Positions 21,670 to 33,832 of a DNA stretch of 64,000 bases are shown in pieces. The position numbers and the translations under genes are program-made. The stretch is taken from contig NC_088781.1 in NCBI RefSeq assembly GCF_958450345.1, forward strand, positions 118,308,431 through 118,372,430, read 5' to 3'. How positions within the stretch are numbered: the first letter of the stretch is position 1; each line of letters opens with the position of its first letter. Under the pieces are notes generated by a model. It ran no database searches and was not told the DNA's origin. It saw only the letters and a program-made list of their open reading frames with translations. This DNA is from Calliphora vicina. Taxonomy: Eukaryota; Arthropoda; Insecta; Diptera; Calliphoridae.

Positions 21670-22500
21670 ATATTTATTTATTTTTCTGCAATTATGTTCG
21701 CAAAAGTAAAATTGTTCTTTAGTACCATTTTCTCATATTTAATATCCACCCATCACTAGTACCTAATCCAATATACATACCAAACAACCATCAAACATAG
21801 CATCTTCCTAAAAAAAAGTAATTCCATTTAGTAGCCTGCCTAGGCGTAGTTGTAGTAGTTTTACCATTGGGGAATGAGGTAAATGGGAGTGAGTATGTTT
21901 AGAGAATGTTTAGACTGATCCCATCTTAAAAATACATCACACAACATGTTGCGTTTTGTAAATGTTTCTTACGTGTTTTTTTATCCTGTTTTATTATAAT
22001 TTTATTTATTTTTGTTTCTTGTATGTCTACCTTGTTTTTATCTTACGTTTCATTTTATTTCAACATTTTACGGTCTAGTCTATAGTGCTAAGTCTTTAAT
22101 GTGTTCAAGTTTAAATAAGATGGCAAAATAGCATTAGGAGCAGGAGTAAGAGTAGTGCTTTACGTCTAGGCACATAAATTGTTTATCCTTATTGTATCCT
22201 GTATCTCATTTATTAAACATAAGGCGGTTTACTTTAATATGGGTCAATGGTTTGATTTTTTTTGTAATTCTTACTCGTGTTGATGTTTCAACTAATGTTA
22301 ACGGTTTAATAATATTTTTTGGGAGAGTTTAATTTTATTTAAAGTTAAAATTAAACGAATTTTATATCCAAATGTTATTGACCAAATAATTGCAATACAA
22401 ACCTCAAAATCTAAAATTCAATCTGAACAATAATTCGACATCATCATCTTCAACGGATTCATATCCCTCAATTGCTTTAGATTCTGAAATTTGAATCCCA
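21670..22500. other. No gene seen
   Basis: AT-rich DNA without recognisable coding exons or repeats. Confidence 0.35.
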
Positions 22501-22501
22501 A

Positions 22502-22664
22502 GGGCATTGCAACACGCTCAATATATGCATATTGACGGGGATGCAGTATCGGAATATTTATTCAACATGTATGCAGTATTGATGGATCGCAGAATAGCCT
22601 AATATTCTGAAATCCAGATCGCCATCCAAATATCACAATATATATTGAACGTGTAGCAATGCCC
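22502..22664. mobile_element. MITE, GGGCATTGCTACACG family (copy 2)
   Basis: The left end GGGCATTGCAACACGCTCAA and the right end TTGAACGTGTAGCAATGCCC are inverted repeats. Internal GGATGCAGTAT and TATGCAGTATTGATGGATCGCAGAATA match copy 1 at 21388-21569 with small deletions. It is 163 bp and non-coding. Confidence 0.85.
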
Positions 22665-22959
22665 AAAGATTTAAAAGAAAATCATGATAGCGTAACACAT
22701 TGATACAGAAAGCATTCTCCTCCTTCTCGTTGGACCAAATATGATCAAATCTTAAACTTTCATTTTCCACAAGCATTATATTAATTCAATATGATAATAA
22801 TACCTACATAAATACATTCTCAATTTAGATTCTTCCATCTCCAATTCCTAGAAGTCTGTAGATTTCAATATGAATTATGGCAGTTTATATCCGATTTGAA
22901 TTTTTTTTTCAATTTTTCAATTCAATTTATTTATTGATAATCTGTAAGCCAAAATTTAT

Positions 22960-23224
22960 TGCTTATATCTCTATATAGATGAAAGTCTGGGATATATACC
23001 TTCATTAGCAGCTGTGCTTATTTATCTGCATTGTCATTACCCTAAATATGATTGTGACCCAACTGTTTTAATACGGTTTGTCCGTTGAGAACCTGTAGCT
23101 CCCTACGAAAACAGTTGACCATCTCTATATCCAACATTCTGGTTGTGCCTTTATAATGGGCAATCAGAAGCTTTTGTCCATACAAATCTAATACATTAGC
23201 GGAGATATAGAAAAATATCAGCAC
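22960..23224 (-). pseudogene. LINE RNase H fragment, degenerate
   Basis: The minus-strand frame VNCFRRELQVLNGQTVLKQLGHNHI, a stop, then GNDNADK, a stop, then AQLLMK resembles the LINE RNase H end (a 'WVPGHxGIxGNexADxLA' type motif). Two stops and the lack of surrounding domains mark it as dead. Support is by motif only. Confidence 0.45.
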
Positions 23225-23399
23225 ATCAAATAAGGATAACCAGAATCGTTTTAGTTTCTAGAATTTTGAACTCAACGTATATTTTTAAACTTTTGCGGCA
23301 ATTTCAATGGGTGTTTCATGAATATATGTATAGGTCGACTAGTTGTTTATTTTGAACCACTAGAGAAGTTCCATACATAAGCCAGAAGAGGAATTTAGA

Positions 23400-24620
23400 T
23401 ATTAAATAATTCCACCAAAAACTCAAGGAGACAGACGTCATCGGCAAAGGCTAAGTCTTCAAGATTGTCCCCACGTAATTCCTCTGTTATATTATGAAAC
23501 ACGGGTCATTACGGAATCAAGTGCGCCAATCGACAGATTGCTCCTATGTTTACATGGTCGAAACATTATCGATGCGCTCTAAAACCAGCCTACTCGTTCC
23601 GCAGACTAGGTGACACATGGTGTGATAGTCGCTTATTGGTGATATGCGCTACTATTTTATTCACCAAGCTTAATAACATTATTCCTCTCCAATTCTTGCA
23701 ATCAGAGAGGTTGCCTTTCTTTGGTAACAGAGTTATAATCCCTTCCGTAAGTTCAGTCGGCAGTGTTTCGCTATCCCAGAAGTCCAATGCAGGAGTTCAG
23801 CGCTTAGTAAACAGTCGGCTTTCAATAACTCTGGAGGTATATTGGACTTCAGGGATGAAATCGCGAATGATACTCGAGAGTTGGATGTCAAATTGATTGT
23901 CCTCCTGTTGTTGAAGGCAAGTGCATATGCTTGCTGTCGGTGTTTGAGGTGGTGCAGAGAGAAGTTTTGTGTAGTATTCTTCTTATGTCATACTTTGTCT
24001 CTCTATCTTTGACGCAAAGATGGGAAGAGGTCTCGGCTGCGATGGGTATCTGCTTCGGTTTGCTCAATTTTTTTGCTCCATAGCCTTTTATCCCCCTTGC
24101 GTTTTCCTTCACCATCTTGTCCAATCTGGTGTATTCTTGTTGGACTAGAGCTTTTGCAGTTCTGGTTTTGACATGATAGTTTACTCCATTCTTTCCCTTT
24201 GCACACTGATTTATGAGATTCCACGTATTTTCCGTTAACCATGGCTTATTGGATGAGGTCCTGTAGCCTATGTGTTCTTCTGCCACTTTGATCAGGATAT
24301 TTTTGATGTGGGTCCATATATCTCCCTCACTGTCTTGTTCTTCTTGATATGAGTTCCTAATGTCGTTCGTAAAACGGTCTTCTAGTCTGTTGTTAAATTT
24401 ATTATGAAAACCCTTTTAATCATTCTTTGTGGCAGCAACTTTAAGCCATTAAAATATATGCTGATCACTCCATTTATCTGCATCACTTCTGTTACGCACA
24501 TCCAGCAGAGACCCACTCCATTTTTTGCTGATGGCGATGTGGTCAATTTGATTTGCGAATGAGAAATAAGGAAAACGGAGGATTTTTTTGAAAAGTTTGA
24601 CAAATATTAAAGGACCATGA
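23400..24620 (-). pseudogene. Non-LTR retrotransposon (EN-RT type), internally deleted
   Basis: Read on the minus strand, in order: the end of an apurinic-type endonuclease (NQIDHIAISKKWSGSLLDVR, about 24560-24500); the linker (RLEDRFTNDIRNSYQEEQ, KPWLTENTWNLINQ); the RT N-terminus (IPPELLKAD, LPTELTEGIITLLPKKGN, NWRGIMLLS, AGF); then, after a jump, NLEDLAFADDVCLLEF at about 23460-23420, which contains the RT catalytic F/YADD. Most of the RT palm between AGF and FADD is missing, and frameshifts separate the blocks. It resembles RTE/CR1-type elements lacking RNase H. It is not functional. Confidence 0.8.
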
Positions 24621-24664
24621 AATATCTGTTTATGAAATAGCAGTTTATCCTTATAAAGAAGCAT

Positions 24665-25224
24665 TATATTAATTTTTCAGTAATCATTTTTGTTTTGTGA
24701 ATAAAAGTTTATTGTTTTTTCTATATCGTTATTTATTTTCATGACTCATTTACAAATTCAACTCAAATCTTATTTAGCAATACGAATATTTCAATCTTTT
24801 GTTTCCGCGTCAAGCAATTGATTATTATTTAAGTAATGTTTTTTACCCTACCTTCGATATAGCGGGTATAATAGGTTTGAGGTATTGTTTTGTAACATAC
24901 AAATTTTATTATATTAATTAACAAATTAGTTTCTTTATAGTTCACAGTAACTTTTTATCACAGTTCAATTCATAATTCAAATTTTTGAAGCAATTCTTTC
25001 ATTAGTTGATTCATTCCCAATAGGGCCAAATCTCTTATTAATATTTTATGAAATTAATCATTTTTATATAATTTATCACAAGTACGGTGAGAAGCCTATC
25101 TCGCATGTATATATCCTCCAATAATCGGAACTTACATGATTATTAATCTCTTAAATGTGAGTCAAAATAAATGACTACAAAAGTAATTTCGATACTATGT
25201 TTTTCTGTACTATAAGGTGCCTAA
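24665..25224. other. AT-rich flank left of the Gypsy element
   Basis: No gene is seen. This is the pre-insertion flank of the LTR element; the 4-bp duplication ATAG ends at 25228. Confidence 0.4.
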
Positions 25225-25228
25225 ATAG

Positions 25229-25361
25229 TATAATATTGCTTTCAAAAAAACTATTTATTTTTTTTATTTTTCTATTTTTTCAATATTTTATATTAAAACT
25301 AAGAAACAGTGATTGTATAAATAAAATATAAAACAAGTATTTTTTAGGAAAGTACATTACA
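25229..25361 (-). repeat. 3' LTR of the Gypsy element
   Basis: A 133-bp repeat identical, base for base as far as I can check, to 33696-33828. It is very short for a Gypsy LTR, although the mag group has LTRs of under 100 bp. In element orientation it runs from TGTAATGTACTTTCC to GCAATATTATA. Confidence 0.75.
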
Positions 25362-25443
25362 GTTCGGCCAATCTGACAATTTGATTGACCTCAATCAAAA
25401 ACAACAACAAAATTAAAGTGGTGTGGCATATAACATAAATAAA

Positions 25444-28400
25444 TTAATTTGGTGTTACCCATTTTCTAAGTCGTTTAGCTTCTACAATTCCTTTGTAAGG
25501 AATTTGAGTAAGCTGACAATTATCAACATCCTTTATAATATAACGATCATTAGATAATACCTTTTCTACAATTAAAGGCCCGCGATATTTCTCGATAAAT
25601 TTTTTATTTTTACCAACAGTATTATCAGTATTCATGACTACAACATAATCTCCTACTGAATATTGTTTAGCAGGTACATGACGTTTGTAAAAATAGTTCT
25701 CGTTGTGTTTCTGAGATCGTTCAATTTCATCTAATGCTCTTAATCGTTGTGATACTAAGTCTCGACCATCCTGGGTTTCTACCTTATCATCCAAATATTC
25801 TGTTAAAGTATCAATTATTGTACCGCGTTGTTTCACACCAAATAATAATTTACTTGGTGTGTCTTTTGTAGAGCTATGTACGGTGTTATTTATGGCATAC
25901 TCAACTTGAGATAATTTTAAGGACCAATCAGCATGGTCAATTGGATTACTTATCTTACTTAAAATCCCTTTTATCACTCGATTTACTCGTTCAACTTGAC
26001 CATTAGCTTGAGGAGATGCTACTGCTACTTTAATGTGCTGTATATTGTTCTTCAAAACAAAATCTGCAAACTCAAGAGATGTAAAGCATGAACCTCTGTC
26101 TGATATTAATCGTTTTGGTCTACTGTAGTAGTTAAAGTACTTTTCTAAAGCACAACAAACTTCCTTAGTACTGGTTGAATTTACGGGATATAATCTAACA
26201 AATTTTGTAAAAGCGTCTATAACAACGAGTATGTGCTTACGTTTTGATTTTAACGATGGAAGGGGTCCAAAATGATCTATATGAATTGTGTCAAAAGGTA
26301 TAGGCCTTTTTGGAATATTATACAAGTTTTGTTCATTTACACGAGCAGGAGTTGAATATGTAATACATTTTATGCAGTTTTGTATATAAGAAACAATTTT
26401 AGTCTTCATATTTGGAAAATAATAATTTAAACGAATTTGGTCATAACATTTCCCTGCGCCTAGATGACCAATCTTTTCGTGAATCATTCTTATAACGTTT
26501 TCTTCCATTTCTTTAGGTACATATAGCATTAATTTATTCATATCATCCCTTCGAAATAAAAGACCATCTATAAGTTCATATCCATTAACTTTCCTAGATT
26601 CCAATTCTGTAATTAACTTTCTGATATTACAATCTCTTCCCTGAGTTAATTGCAGTCTAGTGTCAAGTTCATTCAAATCCACAGTTGCTATCATATTACA
26701 ATTTGTTATAAAATTGTAATCATTTTCGTTCAAACATCTACTAAGAGCGTCAACGTGACCCATAGACGTCCCTCTGCGATGTTGAATTGAATAGTCATAG
26801 TTTTCTAATTCCAAAGCCCATCTAGCAATTCTAGGATTTACTTGTTTCCTATTCAAGGTCATTGTAAGAGAATTACAGTCAGTTATTATCGTGAAGTGAA
26901 TACCTTCTAAATATACTCTAAACCTTCGTAATGCGTAAATAATGGAAAGGGTTTCGAGTTCAAAACTATGGTAACGGGTCTCTGCTGCAGAAGTGGATTT
27001 TGAAAAATAAAAAACAGGGTGGAATTTTTTATCGTCTTGTTTCTGCATCAATATTGCTCCGAAACCTTTTGTGCTTGCATCACAATGTAATTCTGTCTCT
27101 TTTTTAGGAGAATATATTGATAATACTGGTTGTTTCATTAAGCACCGCCTGAGTTCATTAAATGACGTAACACAATCTTCCGAAAAATCATATTTTCTCT
27201 CTTTACGTAGTAAATCTAATAAAGGTCTAGCAATGATTGAAAAAGATGGTATAAATTTTCGAAAGTAAGACAGAAGACCTATACAAGTTTGAAGTTCCTT
27301 CTGATTTTTCGGTAAAGGGATATTCTTTATCGCATTTAAATGATTTTCAGTTGGACGAATTCCCAAAGGATCTATAAAGTATCCTAAGTATTCTATTGAT
27401 TGATAACAAAATTTGCACTTTTTTAATTTAAACTGTAGTCCTGTTTCGTAAGCACGTTTTAACACTTCAGTTAATGTTTGAAGATGAGACTCGAAATCTG
27501 TTGAAGCTATTAAGATGTCATCTATGTATATAACAATTTTTCTATTATCTATTAAATCTCGAAATATATTTGTGACAAATCGTTGGAAATTTGCAGGAGC
27601 ATTCTTTAGGCCGAAAGGCATTCTTAAATATTCATATTGTCCATGTGGTGTCACAAATGATGTTAATGGTATCGAATCTTTTTCAACTTCTATATGATAA
27701 AACCCATCTTTCAAATCCAAAAGGGTAAACCATTTGTTTCCTCCTATATATTCTATACAATCTTCTATCAGAGGTAAAGGAAAATTATCTCGAATGGTTT
27801 TCTTGTTTAATGCCCTATAGTCTACACACATTCTTGTTTCACCACTTTTTTTTTTAGTTAACACAATAGCGGATGCATAAGGTGAATTACTAGGTCGTAT
27901 AATATTTCGAGACAGCAGATCAGATATTATGTTTTGAACTTCATCACGATCTCGTACTGATAAACGACGAGAAGGACTATAAACTGGCACATTATCAGAT
28001 AACCGAATTTTCATGGTGTAGTCATGTGGTTTTTTAATAATATCTGTTGGATTCATATAATATTTATCAACTATGTTTTTTAATTTAAATATTTGTTCCT
28101 CATTAAGTTTCAAATTATAATTAATGTAATCTTTTGAATTTTCTTGTCCATTACCCACATGAAAATCTGAGTTAACTTTATCATTAATTTTAGACACCAA
28201 AGAAATTTCTTCTATATTATTTATTTCCTCTGTAGAATCAAATATGCGTACATTATTTTCATCTAATTGTTTAAAATGAATTAATTTTATATTAAATTTG
28301 TCCATAAAATTCCTACCTAAAATCATAGGAATTTTTATATCATTATCTGGTATTACAAGTAATTCAATAAATTTAACTGTATTTTGAAATTTAATTGAAC

Positions 28401-29853
28401 ATAAAAGTTTGCCGTGTATTTTCACATTGCAGTTTCCAATTCCAACATAACGAGTTGGAAGAAGATCTTCAGAAAGTTGAATGGATTTTGGCACAACAGC
28501 ATTTGAAATTAGACTAATTGGGCTACCCGAATCAATTAGACATGAAACATTAAAATAATTAGCATATTTGTTTCTTAGAGGTATGAAAAATGCCACACTC
28601 ACCGTTAACATTGGATCAACTACATCATTAGTATTGACGATCGTTTCTGGAAAAATAGATGCTGAAACAGGTTGACGGTTAGGACAATTTTTATAAATAT
28701 GTCCCATTTGTTTGCAAATAAAACATGACCCAGGAGGACGTATAGGTTTCGGACATGAACTTTTCATGTGACCAAATTGAGAACAATTAAAACAGCGTTT
28801 GGAATCTTGTTTATTGTCATTGTTACTTGGCTTTTTTACTTGTGTTTTCTCACGACGTTTTTCATATCTATCAATGCAAGCAATCAATTCTTCCACAGAA
28901 GTTGAACCATACAATAAGGAAATGTTGTTAGAATTGTCTTGCATACCATCAATAATAATGTCAACAAGTTCCTGGCCTTCAATTTCAGCTTGTGATGCGA
29001 TGGTTTGCATGGAAATGATGTAACTAATGCAGGATTCAGAAGGTTTCAAAGTGCGTGTACGTAATTTGCGATATACATCCTCACGAGTAATATCCCTTCT
29101 AAATATTTTGAACAGAGACACTTTTAAATCACCATATGTCCAGTTATTTGAGTTCTCCATAAATTCTCTAGCTGTTCCTTGCAATAACCACTTAAGACAT
29201 AATAGTCTTTCTTCATCATTATAATTATAGGTATATTCCTCAAGTTTTCTAAACCATTTCACAATATCACCATCGTTATTTCCATCGAATTTCGGAACCA
29301 TTTTGTCTAATTCATCGTAATTAATCCTGTGCATATTACTAACTGTGTTATGTTCCAAATCGTTAAGCTGTTTTTGTAGATTTATCATCTCACATCGCAT
29401 TTTTAAAATCTTAATTTGATTTTCAAGCTCTAATTCTTGAGATGATGCAGTAGTATTAGTAACAGGAGGGACTGTTCTCGATAAATTTGAATAAACAGAA
29501 GTACACCTTGGTAATCCATTGTTTACAATTGATGTAGCATCAGTTAATGCAGCGGCTGAAGGAGAAGCTGCACCAAATATTGTTTCAGGCATTCTTGCAG
29601 AAATTATAATGGGATTTGCATAAGTAAAAGAAGCGGAAGTTGTAACGGAAGTTGTGACGGAAGTTGTAACGGAAGATGTATAAACAGCTGCGGAAGTCGT
29701 AATCGAATTTTCAGATGTTAATACAGCAATACTGGAATCGGAAGTTAAATCAAGAGTTTCAGGAGAAGCAATCATTACATCACATGGAATTGGCTCATTA
29801 TTACGGGTTTCATTCATATTTAGGGAATCATATAAACTTCTTAACTGGCTCAT
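25444..29853 (-). CDS. Gypsy/Ty3 Gag-Pol polyprotein, 1469 aa, intact
   Basis: One uninterrupted frame from ATG 29853. Domain order by residue: a Gag-like N-terminus; two CCHC zinc knuckles at about 354-393 (CFNCSQFGH and CFICKQMGH); an aspartic protease with DSGSP (D441); reverse transcriptase with YIDDIL (D778-D779); RNase H beginning HCDAST (D925); an integrase zinc-binding HHCC region near 1123; and a D-D-E catalytic core (D1193, D1252, E1288) with the usual 35-residue spacing of the last pair, then a C-terminal tail (KYRGPLIVEKV). The order PR-RT-RH-IN is diagnostic of Ty3/Gypsy. Gag and Pol share one frame, so no ribosomal frameshift is needed. No env frame follows. All catalytic residues I can check are present, consistent with activity. 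The lineage (mdg3-like or mag-like) is not resolved. Confidence 0.95.
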   Translation of the reverse strand: MSQLRSLYDSLNMNETRNNEPIPCDVMIASPETLDLTSDSSIAVLTSENSITTSAAVYTSSVTTSVTTSVTTSASFTYANPIIISARMPETIFGAASPSAAALTDATSIVNNGLPRCTSVYSNLSRTVPPVTNTTASSQELELENQIKILKMRCEMINLQKQLNDLEHNTVSNMHRINYDELDKMVPKFDGNNDGDIVKWFRKLEEYTYNYNDEERLLCLKWLLQGTAREFMENSNNWTYGDLKVSLFKIFRRDITREDVYRKLRTRTLKPSESCISYIISMQTIASQAEIEGQELVDIIIDGMQDNSNNISLLYGSTSVEELIACIDRYEKRREKTQVKKPSNNDNKQDSKRCFNCSQFGHMKSSCPKPIRPPGSCFICKQMGHIYKNCPNRQPVSASIFPETIVNTNDVVDPMLTVSVAFFIPLRNKYANYFNVSCLIDSGSPISLISNAVVPKSIQLSEDLLPTRYVGIGNCNVKIHGKLLCSIKFQNTVKFIELLVIPDNDIKIPMILGRNFMDKFNIKLIHFKQLDENNVRIFDSTEEINNIEEISLVSKINDKVNSDFHVGNGQENSKDYINYNLKLNEEQIFKLKNIVDKYYMNPTDIIKKPHDYTMKIRLSDNVPVYSPSRRLSVRDRDEVQNIISDLLSRNIIRPSNSPYASAIVLTKKKSGETRMCVDYRALNKKTIRDNFPLPLIEDCIEYIGGNKWFTLLDLKDGFYHIEVEKDSIPLTSFVTPHGQYEYLRMPFGLKNAPANFQRFVTNIFRDLIDNRKIVIYIDDILIASTDFESHLQTLTEVLKRAYETGLQFKLKKCKFCYQSIEYLGYFIDPLGIRPTENHLNAIKNIPLPKNQKELQTCIGLLSYFRKFIPSFSIIARPLLDLLRKERKYDFSEDCVTSFNELRRCLMKQPVLSIYSPKKETELHCDASTKGFGAILMQKQDDKKFHPVFYFSKSTSAAETRYHSFELETLSIIYALRRFRVYLEGIHFTIITDCNSLTMTLNRKQVNPRIARWALELENYDYSIQHRRGTSMGHVDALSRCLNENDYNFITNCNMIATVDLNELDTRLQLTQGRDCNIRKLITELESRKVNGYELIDGLLFRRDDMNKLMLYVPKEMEENVIRMIHEKIGHLGAGKCYDQIRLNYYFPNMKTKIVSYIQNCIKCITYSTPARVNEQNLYNIPKRPIPFDTIHIDHFGPLPSLKSKRKHILVVIDAFTKFVRLYPVNSTSTKEVCCALEKYFNYYSRPKRLISDRGSCFTSLEFADFVLKNNIQHIKVAVASPQANGQVERVNRVIKGILSKISNPIDHADWSLKLSQVEYAINNTVHSSTKDTPSKLLFGVKQRGTIIDTLTEYLDDKVETQDGRDLVSQRLRALDEIERSQKHNENYFYKRHVPAKQYSVGDYVVVMNTDNTVGKNKKFIEKYRGPLIVEKVLSNDRYIIKDVDNCQLTQIPYKGIVEAKRLRKWVTPN

Positions 29854-30038
29854 TTGTGACGGTCACTTGGAAATAAATACAATTTGTATTTTCCTTTTTT
29901 TTTATTTTAATTTTCTAAACTTTATTCAAAACACTGACAAATCTTTCCAAAGCTGTTTAGATATTTATTAATTGTTTTTGTTTTGATCATTGATATTCGC
30001 CAATAGTTCTAAAAGCAAATATGTATGTTTGCCCCGTG

Positions 30039-30052
30039 ACACCAGAGGGCAG
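30039..30052 (+). promoter_or_regulatory. CTCF-like binding motif in the Gypsy leader
   Basis: ACACCAGAGGGCAG agrees at 13 of 14 positions with the recalled animal CTCF core CCACYAGRGGGCRS. It lies about 190 bp upstream of the Gag ATG. The match is visible; binding or insulator function is inference. Confidence 0.35.
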
Positions 30053-31789
30053 ATATGTCCTGTGGTAAGATGATAGTCATTCACAATAAACATACAGTAT
30101 AAGACTAAAAAATGAAACCACTGACAATGACCTTACCTTGAACTTGACATACCAACGTAAAACAACAAATATACGTAGCTTGTAACGTTCGTATTCTGTG
30201 GTCATGATAGGAAAATATCGTATGATCGCTTTAATGACTACACACAAATACTTTATAGTTTAAACATTAAAAGAACTCCTAAGGGAAAGGAAGTAAATAG
30301 TGGTATAGTGTGTTAAAATACAATTAAATGATAAAAAAATAATTTAATAGAAGTAAAATTGAAATAATTTAATAGAAGTTCAAACTACATTAAATTTTAT
30401 AGGATTTTTAATACATACAAGGTAAGAAAAGTGTGAGAAACGTTAAAAGTTATGAAAAATTTCGATTATAATAAAACAGAATTTTACATAATTTGTCTTC
30501 AGAAACCTGCTTTCAATATAATATTTAAAGAATCTAAAGAATACATAATTTACTTAATGTAAAATATTGATTGCAAGATAATGAAGAAGTTAATGTGTTA
30601 AAATTCTGTGTTTTATTATAAGTTTATAAAGCACAATTGTAGTTAAATTCAATCCTTACAGAACAGGATTAGAATTAAATTATAATTGCGGCTTTATATA
30701 GAGAAAATTGTTTCAATAAGAAAATAAGGTATTTATATTCAGAACGTTGTTTTTCAGTAAATAGGCAGAAACAAAAGGAAATGAAGGCAATGCCATCTAT
30801 TGAGGAAAAACTTAAGCTATAATTGGTCAGTGAAGACACTCACCGAACCTAAAAGAATGTCTGGTCACAATAGAGGGTCTGCTAAAACTATACCGTAAGA
30901 GGAACTTGAACGCTGAGTAAAAGATAAGTCAGGTCTGGGTAAGCCAATATAGACAAATAGGACATTGAGCTAAAAAACACCAATATACCACTGATTATAT
31001 ATATATATATATATTTAGCTTATTAAAATTTATTACAAAATATCGTCTCTAACCTGTGACTAAATGAATTACCTATATTTGACCTTGACACTACTCAAAT
31101 TACATACTTGAATTAACCTGCATAAGAAAGAAAAACTAAAATAACCTATTTGTCCTTCAAATTAAGAAATTATTGGTCTAATGTTTCATTGTTAATATCT
31201 GTGAATATTTATAAGAAAATAACTAAAATACAAATCTATGTCATCTAATTGTTAGTATTATATAACTTATTTATGATATACGTACTAAATTAAAATAATT
31301 ATCTATGTATATGCATTGACATCTTTTTCTCTGTATAAAAATCTAAGATCAGTTTCTTTTCTAAAACATTTTATTTATGAATTGTGAAAAGAGATTCTAA
31401 ATTGTTATACATTTTACAAACAAACAAAAACAGAGATATCAATGCATGTACATATAAAAAAATAAGAATAATATAAAATAAAAGTAACGTAAATTCCACA
31501 ATTAAACTATACATAATTAATCTATTTCGTACAAATACTTTAAAAATTTATATAATAACTTATTAAACTAAAAACAAAATTAATAATAATCATCAAAATA
31601 TTAAGTATTTTCTCATATATGTTTATGATGATAATAATATATACTTCGTTTTCATTATATTTTAACATTTCTTTTGTAAATTGTAAACAGAATTAAGAAA
31701 ACATCTTAATTAGAAAATAATGTTTAACTTTGTTTTATGTTTGAAATAAGATAATAATCCAAATAAAAACCTTTATTATCTAATTTCGA

Positions 31790-32374
<585 letters not shown>

Positions 32375-32854
32375 CAAAATAAATAACGAAATACAAATAA
32401 ACAAAATAATATCAAATTAATCAATTTACAGAAAACAATTCTAAATGCTAAATTTATGAAATAAAATAAACACTTACAAGCTTGTTTAAGAACTTATTGA
32501 ACATATATATAAATTAATGCTAAACTCAGCTTATATATAGTTCAATGAATACTTAAACTAAGGAAATTCTAGATATATAATTAAAAACAAATATAAATAA
32601 TAATTCTATATTTGATAATGAAATAGTAAAACAAACATAAAAAAAGAAAACAAATAATTACATCTTAATATCACTTACAACTAAATTTTATAATTAATTT
32701 CAATTCATCATTAACGTGTTTGATTATAATTTTGTTAACATAACAATAAAATTATAACAATTATCGTTAAATTATAAATATTATTTCTTTTTGATTATTA
32801 TTTGCTTTTAAAATTATTATCAATTAATTATTAATATTTAGGATTTTTGCTAAT

Positions 32855-33080
32855 ATATTTTTTGTTAATATGCTTTTGTTTATATTTTTGATAATATATG
32901 GTTGTTAATATAATTTTGGTTATATTTTTGTTAATATACTTTTGTTATTAATTGTTTGTTAATATATTTTTGTTAACATATTATTGTTATAATATTATTA
33001 TTATATTATTATTATATTATTGTTATGATATCATTGTTATATTATTATATTATTGTCATTACATTGTTGTTATTATATTA
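32855..33080. repeat. Degenerate TTTTGTTAATATA array
   Basis: About a dozen imperfect units of TTTTGTTAATATA/TATTTTTG, grading into TTATTATTATA trinucleotide runs. AT-only simple sequence in the Gypsy leader. Confidence 0.6.
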
Positions 33081-33680
33081 TTGTTTATATGATTAGGAAA
33101 ATAAAAGTCATGTTTATATATATATTTGAACTTTGAAAATGATATTGTATGTAGTCATGGAGGAGTAAACAAAATCAACAGGTAATGATGTGAATTAAAA
33201 GAAAAGGCAATGTAAGTGTGAAATAGGGGCTTTTAGAACGAAAAGTAAAGGTGACCAGAAGCCAAGGTTGGCTGAAATAGTGCCATAATAGGGGAGGGCA
33301 ACCTTCGAAGACAATCCCGACCAAGTCTTCACTGGAAAACGCAACTTCCTACCATATGATTACAAAACCATGTCGCATGTCCGTCTGATATACTTGGTAT
33401 TGCAACCCGTACTGTACTGTCCAATGTTAAATATTACTTTTTGATGGCACGAAAATCTATTAAATGTTGGCGAACTGAGTGGACAAGAACCTATCCCACA
33501 TCCGACGAGCTAATGCTGTGCGACCACCAGCGTGCCAGATCCACTCTCTGTCAAGGTTCGTCACACATTGTTGCTGATTCAGGAAATTGTATTCCCGATG
33601 CAATTAAAGCATCCACAATTTTTTGTCGATTTGGCCGTAGATCCATTGCTTATTTCGTTTTTTTTTTTTTTATAATTATT

Positions 33681-33693
33681 ACCCCACACCTGA
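33681..33693 (-). other. Candidate primer-binding site of the Gypsy element
   Basis: The minus strand reads TCAGGTGTGGGGT two bases inside the 5' LTR. It resembles the complement of a tRNA-Leu 3' region but lacks the TGG(T) that normally pairs with the CCA end, so the assignment is tentative. Confidence 0.35.
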
Positions 33694-33695
33694 TT

Positions 33696-33828
33696 TATAA
33701 TATTGCTTTCAAAAAAACTATTTATTTTTTTTATTTTTCTATTTTTTCAATATTTTATATTAAAACTAAGAAACAGTGATTGTATAAATAAAATATAAAA
33801 CAAGTATTTTTTAGGAAAGTACATTACA
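33696..33828 (-). repeat. 5' LTR of the Gypsy element
   Basis: Identical partner of 25229-25361; flanked on the right by the target duplication ATAG at 33829-33832. Confidence 0.75.
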
Positions 33829-33832
33829 ATAG

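Noticed and set aside
33441..33779. 112-codon plus-strand frame near the 5' LTR
   Set aside because: It runs into the LTR and a poly-T tract, opposes the element's transcription and shows no recognisable domain.
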